A DNA stretch of 64,000 bases, taken from NCBI GenBank assembly GCA_013420905.1, contig JAAXNY010000023.1, forward strand, positions 59,090 through 123,089. The letters are read 5' to 3'. The notes under the pieces were generated by a model. The model saw only the letters and a list, made by a program, of their open reading frames with translations. It did no database searches and was not told where the DNA came from. The stretch comes from Collybia mongolica (taxonomy: Eukaryota > Basidiomycota > Agaricomycetes > Agaricales > Clitocybaceae). Both the position numbers and the translations under genes were made by a program. Below are positions 25,781 to 36,535 of this stretch, piece by piece. How positions within the stretch are numbered: the first letter of the stretch is position 1; each line of letters opens with the position of its first letter.

Positions 25781-26977
25781 TGGCACCTATCATCCTGCTT
25801 CGACAATACCTGCTCAGCGGATTCCAGGGCCAATACAGCCTTTGTATTTGCATGCGCCGATCCCTATGCGAGCTTTCGTACCCCCACCCGTGGCTTCACC
25901 TAACCCTTACACCGCTACAGCCCTTCAGCAACGCTCTTTTGACGCTGCAGCGTATAACCTCCATTACGCTCAGCTCTCAACAACTGCTATATCGCACCTG
26001 AGGCAGTCCCTTGAAAAACAATTACCTTCCCCAGCTGCCGATAGTATCCCCATGACATCCACCCGGCCTCCTACAGTACCTTTGCATCCATCATTCCAAC
26101 AAAGAGTGCTCGAGTTCCGAGCTAGAGCTGGTTCTATAAGAAATGTCAATGAAGATACACAGTATGTTATCCATCTTGTAGATATATATATGACTCACAA
26201 ACTCTCAAATAACCTAGACGGCCTACCGAACAACACCAGACCCAACTGTATGCCATGCAAGTTTCCAGACTGTCCGACAGCCGAGTCCCAAAGCGCTCAT
26301 TCGAACATATGGTGACATCGGACCCATCCTACATCGCTACCACGAGTTCGAAACCTGCAAAACGTCAGCAAATCCAACGACCAATTCCTGCTGCTCAAGT
26401 ACAGCATTCTTTTTTATCTTCCTCCTCATCACAGCCAAACCCACCTTCCCTTACACAACCTGCCGAAAACCAATTCACAGTCCCCGCTGCGCCGACAGCC
26501 ATGATGACACACTCCGAAGCTGGTCCGTCAACGCGAATGTCAGATATTTCAAACACAGTGAATGTGGGGAAATTATCAAGCCGCCCATCATCCAAACGTT
26601 TAGCATACTACAAGCGGTTCATGGGAAATACATATTCCTGTGCATGGGACGGATGTGGAGTCGCGTTATCTGTCGGGGCGTATCAGGAGGATCGCAATAC
26701 TTTCGAAATGGACGTACTTGCTCACCTTGAGGGACATCTCCCCAAGCTGGCGACTGACGAGGCGCTGCCTTGTCGATGGTTGGTGGGCAATTCGGCACCT
26801 TGCTCCGGGCAGCCGAAGGCCTTGAAGGGGATCATTCGCCACATCTATGGATGTCACCAAACCTCCAAAGGGAAATGCGACAACTGCCAGACGGAATTCT
26901 CCAGGGCGGAAGAGTATAATAAGCATATCAAGGAATGTTATAAACGACGAGTGGTTGGGGAAAGTACAGTGACCTAG
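24665..26977 (+). CDS. proline-rich protein with C-terminal Cys/His zinc fingers
   Basis: Six-exon model: 24665-24716, 24761-24916, 24984-25071, 25140-25235, 25289-26161 and 26218-26977, total 2025 nt (674 aa), in frame at each junction with introns of 44-68 nt. Junctions from 24917 onward are firm (GTACGT, GTGAGT, GTACGT and GTATGT donors). Exon 1 and its ATG are less certain. The middle, about residues 130-540, is Pro/Ser/Thr/Gln-rich. The last 110 residues hold spaced Cys/His sets: CAWDGCG with later HLEGH, CRWLVGNSAPC with HIYGCH, and CDNCQTEFSRAEEYNKHIKEC. These look like two to three C2H2-type fingers, suggesting a nuclear DNA- or RNA-binding role, possibly a transcription factor. A dead copy lies at 13.6-14.8 kb. 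Confidence 0.7.
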
Positions 26978-27289
26978 AAATAGTTACAGAAAGATAGATC
27001 CCGTTACATTCTGCTGAGATTTCTTCGTGGGGTTCCTCTTCTTATTTTTCTTACTTCTCTTGTACTTTTGTTCATTAAGTTTCATTCCCACCGACCTTGT
27101 GTTGTTGGAACCATGTTTTAGTAAATCAAAAAGAAATTGGGACTGACTTTTGGAACGGAAACATTAATTTCAAAGACGCCCCGTGTTCAACCGTATGACC
27201 GGCCCTGAAGAATACATGCGACCGGCGTTGAACGCTGGAGGTCTGCCGGGTTGATACCGTGAGTGGCATTTCACCATACGGTTCGACGC
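26978..27289. other. intergenic, nothing recognised
   Basis: 3' flank of the zinc-finger gene. No feature supported. Confidence 0.35.
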
Positions 27290-27882
27290 TCTGTGGATCT
27301 CCCGCAACTCAAGTCGTTGTGGATTTAATTTGTCTCAGCGGTGTTATATCACGAGCTATTTGCATTCCCGCACCGAATCTCACTTCATTGAGTGTGAATC
27401 ACCCACCACAGATACCAGCTATCCTCAAGAGATTTTGCGCATTTATGGATACATTCAAAGGCACCCTCTGTTGTCTCGAAGTAACTAGAAACTCTTTCAA
27501 CCATCGCCCTACCGCCCCAACGCTCCAAGTTATGCACATGCCACAGTTCGTGACGCGTGTGGTTTTGAAGGAATTCACGATCGGCCTGAGAAGGCTTGTC
27601 AGGATCGGAATGGGGGAGTTATTTCCAGGCCTCGAGATCCTAGAATTTGTAGCGCCGCTTCGCGATAGGATAGAGGACATTGCGGACGCCCTGATACCAA
27701 GACAATCCAGTCGGATCTCGCGCCTCACGGACATCTACGTCCATACCGGCCAACGCTATTGTTCCGGGCAACGGCTGAAAGAATTGCACTTTCAAGGTAT
27801 AAACGTCTGGGCCGTGTATCGGTATCCACATGTTGTAGGCACTGGGGTTGGTGGCGCAGTAGGGACCTGGACACTTTTATAA
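27290..27882 (+). pseudogene. F-box protein C-terminal fragment
   Basis: Begins abruptly in the Leu-rich region. VDLPQLKSLWI (about 27290-27335) matches FDLPHLKTLEV of the 4.7-kb gene and is followed by an in-frame TAA. A frameshift then leads to a long open frame with APNLTSLSVNHPP and the C-terminal blocks MGELFPGLEILEF, ADALIPRQSSR and LHFQGINVWAV. The F-box half is missing. The open part (about 190 codons) has no F-box of its own, so I treat it as a relic. Confidence 0.7.
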
Positions 27883-28006
27883 TTCTGTTTTTTCTACTGG
27901 TATTCCTGTGGTGCACCGCTTTCCGGGTTTGTCACGACTTTAGGAATTAAATAGATGGTCACATAATAGGCTCCTAACATTTGCGTTAAGAAGGCGCGGC
28001 GGTGTA

Positions 28007-28333
28007 ATGGAGCCCTTCCTGGGCCTAGAGGCAATTAAGTCTTCGCGCCATTCGGTTCACGACGAAATTCCACTCGGAGAAATACGCCGTCCGACTCTTG
28101 AAAAAAGGTACAGAACCGAAGCGCTACCGAACACCGAGGTCATGGAGATTGCCTCTGCAGAGAACGTTTTGCGAGATCTCACTCAGAGGTCGTGGCGTAT
28201 CAGAAAAATCATTGTATACCCTTTCAGAACGACCGCCTCACGCATGTCGGAGCGCACAGATAGGCTACGCTCCCGAGGAACAACTGTATTCGTCTTCAAT
28301 TCTCCAGCGTACTGGGATCTGGCGGGTGAATAA
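28007..28333 (+). pseudogene. F-box protein tail relic
   Basis: A 108-codon frame whose second half matches the extreme C-terminus of the 36.5-kb F-box protein. It has EVMEIASAENVLRDL against KVLEFRAADARLLED, and DRLRSRGTTVFVFNSP against DELRSRRINVVFVSP. No upstream F-box region is present. It is a second truncated duplicate next to the previous one. Confidence 0.6.
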
Positions 28334-29217
28334 TTCCAAGGTTGATCTGAAAAACATCAGCATGAACTTTCGAAGTGTCAACGTATAATGCGCTGACGAT
28401 TTTCCTGTTCTTGCTGCCCTGCGTAAGCCTTAATTGGGATTTATTAATATACGACCAGAAATTGACTTCTAGGGCTACATACCGTAATCGTTCCCGGAAC
28501 CTTGAAGCTTAGATGTACTGAGAAACGAGGCGACGGGTGATCTGGTATCAACAGTAGGCCTTGTTATGAAAAGCGGCGCAAGCCTGTAAAAACGGCGCAC
28601 AATGACCAACATTACAGCCCTAAAGCAAACAACGGAATGAGGTACCAGAAGGTAGAGGAAATCGTATTGCATTGCACAACACATGATCAAGCAACTTTAC
28701 TGAAGACAGATCAGGTACGAATGTACAGAAAGGTCAAGCGTTAACAGGTGGGGTACACAGGCTGGTGGAGCGGTGCATGCGGTGAGGTTTCGGCGACGGG
28801 GAAAGAAGGGGTACAGGAGAGGAATACGCAGAACTGCTGATAAGAGGAGGAGGGTGGGTAGGGGAGGGGCAAGATGAAAACGGATATAGGTACTCGCGTA
28901 CGCCACGCCACGCACCGCAGCGCCGAATATTAAGGGTCTGTAAGTACGTACGTGAAAAAACGTGAAGGATAAATAAGTAGATAAAAGTTGTGGGAGGGTA
29001 AAGAATGAAGTATCCATTGTGGCCGGTGCCACGCAGGGGCACGCACAAGAAAAAACTCAAATCACAAAAACAAAAGAATTATTTGGAGCGGGAAACGGAA
29101 AATCAGGAAATTACAAACCATCCAAGGGCCCAAAAAGATATCATAGCGGGCAGCAGGGCCCACAGTTGGAGAACCTTACTAGCCTCTACTGGTTCGCCAC
29201 CTAGAGCATAACTCCAA
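28334..29217. other. no gene recognised
   Basis: Low-complexity pyrimidine-rich sequence on the minus strand, probably the 3' flank of the membrane-protein locus to its right. Confidence 0.35.
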
Positions 29218-30048
29218 TTAGCGCCGATCTGCGGCCACCAAACCGAACCAAGCCGAGAAACGCACCTTAAGCACCCGCCGACCCTGCCCCTCGTCCTCCT
29301 CTCCACAGCTCTCGTCTTCATCCATATACCACCCCCTCATGTCCTTCCCATGCTCCTCCTGCTCGTACCCGCTGTACAGATCCACGTCCTCCCCGATCAC
29401 GCTATGCCCCTGGCTCTGATTCCGCCTCAGGTCCGCCCCTGGCTGTTGTTGCGGTTGCTGCTGTTATGTGCATACTGAGGCATCCCAAACCCACCTGCAG
29501 CCATGATCCCCGCATCCGGCAATCCCCCCCCACCTATACCAGCGCCGGAGGACGTTGGTGACGAGGGCGACGAGCAGGCCGACGACAATGAGCCCGACGA
29601 CAGTGAATACGCCTGCAATTGCACCAGTGTTTTGTAAGAATCTGGGGGTGGGGTGTAAGTTGGAGTTGAGACGCAGTATGTGAGGATCGTGGAAAATGCG
29701 GTGGTGGATAGTGAAGAGTAATCGGAGATGTGGATGCACAGAAGTGTTTGGAAAGTGAGAAAGGTGGGCGTTGACGTGGGAGGTAGAAAAATGGAGAATA
29801 ATGGGAAAAATCCAAAAAAAAAGAAGGGCCCAGGAGGCAGATGGGTATAGGATGTAAGGAAGCTAGAAAAAAAGGCACTGTTTGGGCGAGGTAAGGCTGC
29901 CATAGTAGAGAATAATAAACTTCATACCCAACAGGACGTGGTAGACGCTGTGGAAATCCAATAGACCACACCAAAACAAAAAGACCACGACAGTCGCCTG
30001 GGGAAGATAGCGTAATCCCTGAAAGCGCACCATACTCATTCGTCCCAT
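29218..30048 (-). pseudogene. single-pass membrane protein, frameshifted after the TM
   Basis: From ATG at 30048 a hydrophobic leader (core ATVVVFLFWCGLLDF) leads to a likely donor (GGTATGAAG). Further down, a Ser/Thr/Pro-rich stretch precedes QNTGAIAGVFTVVGLIVVG (membrane segment at about 29600-29640). After the following arginines this frame runs into a stop at about 29464. The expected Gly-rich cytosolic tail (GAGIGGGGLPDAGIM) and acidic C-terminus (DVDLYSGYEQEEHGK) lie in other frames at 29903-29427 and 29400-29218. The intact layout of signal, S/T-rich ectodomain, TM and tail is therefore broken by at least one frameshift, unless an undetected intron repairs it. Confidence 0.5.
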
Positions 30049-31106
30049 CCAGCGTCCCTGTCCATGAATAATCTGCTCAGGCTACTCCACCGGTGAGGAC
30101 CTTGTGCTACGTTTGTGTGCATGAACAGGTCAGCTTTGGGGTGGAGAGGTGTGACGTTGGCATGTGGTGCGTGAAGTGGGGAACGAAAGGTTGGCTTGGG
30201 GTCATGCAGGCGAAGGCTATGGTTTTGGTAACCAGGAAGAACGGAGGGACGGGTGGTACCGAAAGTAAGAATTTGAGCGAGAATGCTGGCTGAGTGGAGA
30301 GACTAAAAAGCATTGAAACACACGCAGGTGGAGGAAGAACGCACTTTGGGATTTCAGGCCGGACCAGCCCTCTACCTACAGCTACCATGCTTTATTCTTT
30401 TATTACATGTCTTTGCAACTCTACCATAACCTTATACCCCTCGGGAGAACCGGCAGCTTTGCGTTAGTTAGAAGTGCCTACGGGTGATCCTCCTTTTTTT
30501 CGATAGCTAAGGCGCACACCTTGATACCATTCGCGTTCAATGGGCGTCAATGTTGGAGACGATGACGAAAAACGAACCGGACAAGACTTCCTCGCAAGTG
30601 CCCACGTGCATTCTATCAACATCGTGTACAGCTAAGCGGTAAATTTGATCGATGATCCGAGTCGCCTCAGCCGTTCCGCGTTCCTGGCCTTGTGCACAGA
30701 TCACCCAAGGACTCCACAACTCCAAGTGTAAATCCAAGGCGTTATTGACTCTATTTCACTCATCTCTAAGCCTCACAGCCCAGTGCTTATTTCTTCGCCA
30801 TAACACGGCGCACCCTCTCTACGCGTTCTTCTTTTGCTGGTCAGCCGAGTGAGCGCGATGGAAGGAATGATTACATCAAATTGCAGCAAATTGTAGGAAA
30901 TAATCGGGACTTGTCCGGTCTTGTTCATCGCCTGCTCCTTAACGGCTACGTACTGCAAACATGGGCAAAACCTACAAAGTTCTCCATGGCGCTGACCTAC
31001 GTACGGTTCGAGGGTCTAGTCCCCGTTTTATCCGATTGTAATCGGGACAAGATAGCTCTCCGAAAGAGAACCTAGTGTCCTATTCCTCCGGTGTTTCTTT
31101 GCCATA
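30049..31106. other. no convincing gene
   Basis: A minus-strand 66-codon frame at 30737-30537 reads plausibly but has no recognised motif or neighbours. Confidence 0.3.
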
Positions 31107-32420
31107 TTACTGAGTTTCATTTACCGTACGCGAATACTGGGGTGGTGGGCCATCCCGAGAGTACGGCCTTAATACACCAGTGCCCCCCTCGACCTGCCCC
31201 AACACATGTAGATTTCTTCCATAAATGGTGAAAAAGTTCTCTGCAGCGCCCCGAGACCTATCCGGAGTCACACCATTGCTACTGAGTAAAGAGTTCTCAG
31301 AAGAGTTAGAAGGGACCTCAGTAGTCGCCTTCCGCAAGGCTCGCCGACGCCAAATAAACCACATCACTATGACACCAATGACGACGGCCACCGCTGCTAC
31401 AGAAATACCGATGATCGCCCCTGTGTTTTGTGATAATCTAACAATTGGATAGCTTTGAGTGTGATATGGTGGAACAATAAAGAAGCTTACCCTCCCGTTC
31501 TCCCAGAGCCTGAGGGTATGGGGGTTGTTGATTCTGGGGGCGGGGTTGGGCGACTATCCCCCGTTGGGGGCACGATTACTGAATATACATATACTGACGT
31601 TGGGCCTTGTGTACTACTGCTCACTGTTGATCTCGAGGCATGCAGTGTAGATGTAGTGGCGGGAGTAGGAGTGAGAGTGGGGTCGACGGGGCTTGTTGGC
31701 CTGTCTGTTTTAGTAGTCTCTTTGGCTGTCTCTGTGTGAAGAGGTGCACTCTGCGTTGGCGTTTGGTCACCCCCTACAGAAGATGATACCGGTGGAGGAG
31801 GGCGTGATGTCGGTGTTTCTGGGTCAGTTTGGCCTCCGGATATATTACCACCATAGATACCGTCGAACTTTTCTGAGATAAACCTTTTAAGTTATATAAT
31901 TGTTGTCACTACATCACGTATCACCTTCGGAATTCCCAAACCAATGCTTGAATCCACCAAACTTTAAGAGGGAAATATTATAATGGTGAGCTCGTGATGA
32001 TGAGGAAAAACTCACAATGCCCTCCCATCCGGCAGAGCCATCCCGTATAGTGATAGCTGTGAGGAACATCGAAACTCAATGAACATCTGGATTCCCCTCA
32101 TACGTCTGTACTCACAGAGGGGAGAGTGTGTACTAATGGGTGTTGCTGGATGGAGAGTCCAATTTCGTTAACAATTTTCGCAGTCATATATATACATTAC
32201 CAAACTTACCAAAGGAATGTAGGAGCATTATTAGTGATAATAGCTGCGTGGTAGTTTCCCCAATTATTGAGTGTATAGGCTGTGGTCGGCGAAGTTGAGC
32301 AGAGGACTAGCCGCAACGTTGGTAGGCTTATGTTAAGCGCATGGGTTTTGATGGGACAGGGAGATGGGTGGAGAAAAGATACATTGATTCAGCTACTCAT
32401 ATATCATTTATCCTTAAAGA
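31107..32420 (-). pseudogene. single-pass membrane protein, decayed tandem copy
   Basis: Minus-strand duplicate of the 34-35 kb gene. The C-terminal exon (ending 31107) has TM ISVAAVAVVIGVIVMWF followed by IWRRRALRKA, and a C-terminal PPQY. It joins in frame through a 61-nt-type intron (GTAAGC donor, TTGTTAG acceptor) to a Ser/Thr/Pro-rich exon reaching about 31,880. Exon 1 keeps the same donor context as its sister (CTTTG before GTAAGT at about 32,213). However, the region matching the sister's ATG and signal peptide has in-frame stops (ATGGATCTTTAA; ATGAGTAGCTGA). Without a signal peptide the protein cannot be made as in its sister, so it is called a pseudogene, unless another first exon exists. 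Confidence 0.55.
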
Positions 32421-33200
32421 TCCATGGCAACTGATCTGAGGCTTCCGATGTATCATCTACAAATATCATGTTCTATTGAAGTAGCTGAGGGGAAAGCTCA
32501 TCAAAATCAAAATTGCTTTTGATGCGAATCAGAGCGTTCTTCCCTCCTAGCAGTTGCAGAGGCCGTCCCGGTATTTGGCTTGAATACTTACCTTAGCAAA
32601 GGCCTTGTATTACGGTTGGCATGATACACTAACTACAGATGACCAGGGCTTTATGATCACAAGTCAGCCATTGTGAGTGCCGTACAACTCTCTTCTACAC
32701 TAATGGACATCAACTCCGTCTATTATAAGTGAACGTACCCGCCTGAGCTTCTATTTCCATTCTTCACCCAGAAAACGCCCGGCCGAATAATTGTGGTTTC
32801 CTCTCCTAAGTAAATAGGGTGAGATCACTGTCTCCTAACTTACCGATCTCTGCGGTGCTCACAACAATCATCTTCAATTTGATCAGATGGAAGTAGCTTT
32901 ACTGATTGTACAGCCCCTTTGATGAACAGGGTAGACGTTTCCCATTGTGAACTAGGTGTATGCATCCCTCTTACGCCATGCCGAGAAGATCGGTTGAGTA
33001 AACAGTATTGATACTAGTAAATTATCCTATGCTACTAGTCTGACTTCCAACTTGCTGAAATGTTGATTCAGCATTCCTCGGCGCCCTGCCTTGTAGAATA
33101 TAGTATTGCGAAGTTCAGGATAGTTCCTACTCCTTTCCTATCTAATTTAAAGATTCCAGTAGACATCTGCGCTTAAGTCATTTCTGAAACATTCCAGATG
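31107..33200 (-). repeat. tandem segmental duplication, unit 1
   Basis: Collinear with about 33,964-36,060. Besides the coding exons, non-coding upstream stretches match. For example, the GAGCTTCTATT...GTTTCCTCTC region at about 32,740-32,810 corresponds to about 35,870-35,920. TTTGATCAGATG at about 32,880 corresponds to about 35,990. Divergence is substantial, so the event is not recent. Confidence 0.65.
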
Positions 33201-33963
33201 TATTCGAACGTGAGGGGCCTGTTGTAGGATTAAGATGTAAGCACTGGACCACCTGATACTAGTTGATACAGGAGTGCATTCTGGTTAAGTAATCGATAAC
33301 TCCATACTACGTGCAACATCGAAAGACCTTGACGTCGTCCCCTCTAAATCCAGGCCATCTCGTGCTATAATTATATCGTTGCCTAAGCGAGTGATCCGCA
33401 TTCCGGGGACAATCGATTAATTACCTGCCTTGCGCTCATGTCCCTTTTACTACCATCTCTGGTGCTCACATGACCTGAACGACCGGTTTTTCCTCCACTT
33501 TATAATTACCTATCCACCACAATATGGGACGTGGCGCCTAACAATCAACTGCATGGCGGAAACATGCCGATTGCGCACCGCGTCCCAGTCCCCATGGCCA
33601 ACTGTGAGCTAAGTTTACAAATCGGAAGGAGTTTCCGGTGCTGGGCTACGACATCACGCATCACCTTAGGCGTAGATTATGATCACTGATTACATATATA
33701 TGTGGGGAGTAACAACCCGTTCAGACTTCTTGTTCCTAATCGGCGTATTAACGACCATCGACTATGGATATAACTGGAGTCCATGAATTCCTCCTGTGTC
33801 GACGAAACGTCCGAGGAGAAAGTATCTGGGAGCCTTTGTTCCGGCTAATTTCCAACAGTTGTGCCTTCGTCGTCACTTTGGGGCCTTGAGACCCGGCGCG
33901 GGACATGTCTGGTGTCTCTATTTTCCGCTGTTTTCTGTTGGCGTCAGGACCAACAGTCTACGG

Positions 33964-35454
33964 TTACCGAGCCCCCGCAATTTGCGAGTACGCTGGTGGG
34001 GAGCCATACCGAGTGTACATTGGCAGGACAGACAAGGTGTATAAAGACGGAGAATAAGGCTTGAATTCATCGGTGTCTGCCTCAAGCTGCCCAAGTGTAT
34101 ATATATTCCTTTCACCGGGAGTGGAATGGATATCTGGAGCATTCCCTGTTTCCCGGTAGGCGATATTAGAATGCTCATTATTGCGGTTGGGTACAGAGTT
34201 TTCTGGAAGGTTAGAAGACCTCACAGGAGTCGCATTCTGTGAGGCTCGGCGACGCCAGATAGTCCATATCATGAGGGCACCAATGGTCACGGCCACGGCT
34301 GCGAGGGAAATGCCAACAATTGCCCCTGTGTTATGTGAAAGACTAACGATCGGAAAGTCTCAGTGACAGGTAACATCGGAAAGGGAACGGCAGAACAGCT
34401 TACCCGCTGGTACCCCCAATCCCTGAAGGTACAGAATTTGTGGCTTCGGGGGGTGTATTTAGAGTATTACTGTGGGTCTTGAGCACGAGTGTCACGGTAG
34501 ACGCTTGTGGGAGTGACTTTAGCGTCAATTCCGGAGTAACCACTGGAATTATTGCTGAACTGGGAGGGGATTGATCTGCGGAAATGGTAAGTCCGGTCTC
34601 GGAAACGGGCACTGTGGTAGTGACTAATGCACTCTGCACTGGCGTTTGGCTATCCTGTTTAGTGGCACTTTTAGTTCGAGGGGATGGTGTTTTCGATGTG
34701 GCGGGCTGCGTTGATGGCGGTCTCGGCTCAACACTACCTTTAGAGTCATTTTTAGGTTTATTTTTATGGTCTCCTGAGCCATCGTGGACTCCACCACCAT
34801 CCCAGTTCCTACGACCATCGTCGTCTTCGCCGCCATCTTGGTCATCGTCACCATGTTCCTTGCGGTTCTCTTGAGACGCGTTTTGTAAGCAATGTCATCA
34901 CTTCCACTATATCCCCTCCTCACCTTTATCTCTCTTTTTATCTCCGCGCATGAATTCCTCCAACTTTAAGGGTTCGGCATTACAGGGTGAGCTTCGTAAA
35001 ATTGGGCTGAATACTTACATGTCCTTCATTTTGAGTGGGGCTAGCCCGTGTGGTGACTGCTGGGCATATGAAATCTCAATGAGCTTCTGAACTCCCCACT
35101 CCTACACTTGTACTCACAGCGTAGAGGGTGACTAATAGTTGGTATTACTGGACGGAGAGAAAAAGACTGTTAACGATCACTATAAAGGTATATATCCCCA
35201 ACTAACCAAAGAAGTATGGTAGCATTATTGGGGACAGTAGTTGCGCAGACGCCTCTGTGATTATCCCCTATATCAAAATGCGGTTGGTATTTTGAGCAGA
35301 AACCCAGCCGCGGCCTTACACTCACAGTTTGGACTTGTATAACAATATTCCTTGCTAAGGTCAGGTTTGTGACGGGTGCATGGATTTCATAGGTTGCGGT
35401 GGGACAGGACAAAATGAACAAAGTTATAGCGCTAATATATAGTTTATCAGCCAT
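33964..35454 (-). CDS. single-pass membrane protein with S/T-rich ectodomain
   Basis: Exon 1 runs from ATG at 35454 to 35207. It encodes a signal peptide (MADKLYISAITLFILSC) and an ectodomain start with N-glycosylation sequons (NLTL, NATI), ending at a GTTAGT donor. Middle exons are only partly resolved. A Gly/Asp-rich then Ser/Thr/Pro-rich exon is open from about 34880 to 34404. It joins in frame over a 61-nt intron (34403-34343) to the last exon 34342-33964. That exon has TM GISLAAVAVTIGALMIW, stop-transfer WRRR, and a tail of about 90 residues ending near SPPAYSQ. PPAY fits the PPxY consensus bound by WW domains, for example those of Rsp5/Nedd4-type ubiquitin ligases. Likely a plasma-membrane or wall sensor-like protein; substrate or partner unknown. 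Confidence 0.6.
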
Positions 35455-36060
35455 GGAAACGGATTGTTAATAATCCGACAGACGTTATCATTCGATCACA
35501 TTTTCTACAAGCATTCTGTTTGAGCTGAGGGGTAAACCTATTGTTATTACCACTATTTATAGAAATATCTGATCATCAACATACATCGCAGTACGTTGCT
35601 GGCACCCACAATCTTCGGTCTCTATACCAATGAGGGAAGATATGTTTGATGGTAGAACCGAATACCAAATCTATAAATGACTCGTAATCCGGTTGACACG
35701 ATGCACTGACTCTACCTGATTCCGAAGCATCCCTCTCCTGTGTTTATGGTCACAGCATCCCAGTCCCAGATGACTCGGTTAGCTATTGTGTCAACTCTCC
35801 TGTATGTCGCCTATTCCTGTAGGCATTATCAAGTCCATATATACTTTCAGCTGAACTAACCCGCCCGAGCTTCCATTCTTGATCTATCATTCGCCCGCCT
35901 AGCCGTGGGTTCCTCTCTGAGACAAAAAAGGCTAAACCATTGCCTCCAAACTTGCTGTCCCTTAGCGGTACTAACAACGATCACTTTTAAATTTGATCAG
36001 ATGTCAGTGCTGATTGAACAGCCCCTGTGTTGGGGGGGGACGGGAACTGGCTGTGTGCGT
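33964..36060 (-). repeat. tandem segmental duplication, unit 2
   Basis: Direct-orientation partner of 31,107-33,200. This unit carries the better preserved gene. Confidence 0.65.
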
Positions 36061-36535
36061 CGTTCTTATACCCAGCTTAGAATATTGGTGGTTTGAGTCC
36101 AGGGATTTTCCTACTCTTTTAACATCTATTTGCATACTCCCGAACTAATTAAATATTCGTTGTTTGATAGCTGTGACTGTCGTGTTCTAAAACCAAATAG
36201 TAACTCAATACGACGCGTGTGTTGATGGAAATGATATGTAGGTCATGTGCTGTTCGTATGAGTTGGGTGAGGAGGCATCGCAGTTGGGGAATCGGTCGCT
36301 TCATACTACATACATAAGGAAAACCTCCAAAGCTTGGGCTGCAACCCAATGCGCGCGTGATGCCCGGCCCTAAAGTTGGTCACGGTCATGTAAAATTGCA
36401 AAACGTGCAGAGAAACGTGAATTTCTTCACTCTGACGACCTTGCAGTAACAGTAGAGCGCTGTGCGTGATTCACCTGTCGAGATCTGTAAATGTATCACC
36501 CGCTGATCTTTTTCAGACTTGCCGAGCGCGCTTCA
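36061..36535. other. upstream region of the F-box gene
   Basis: Contains GCCCGGCCCTAAAG at about 36,363, shared with the upstream region of the 16-kb pseudogene. No TATA box recognised. Confidence 0.35.

Noticed and set aside
36487..36516. 5' UTR intron before the F-box start
   Set aside because: Donor and acceptor look good, but 30 nt is too short compared with the 44-75 nt introns seen elsewhere here.
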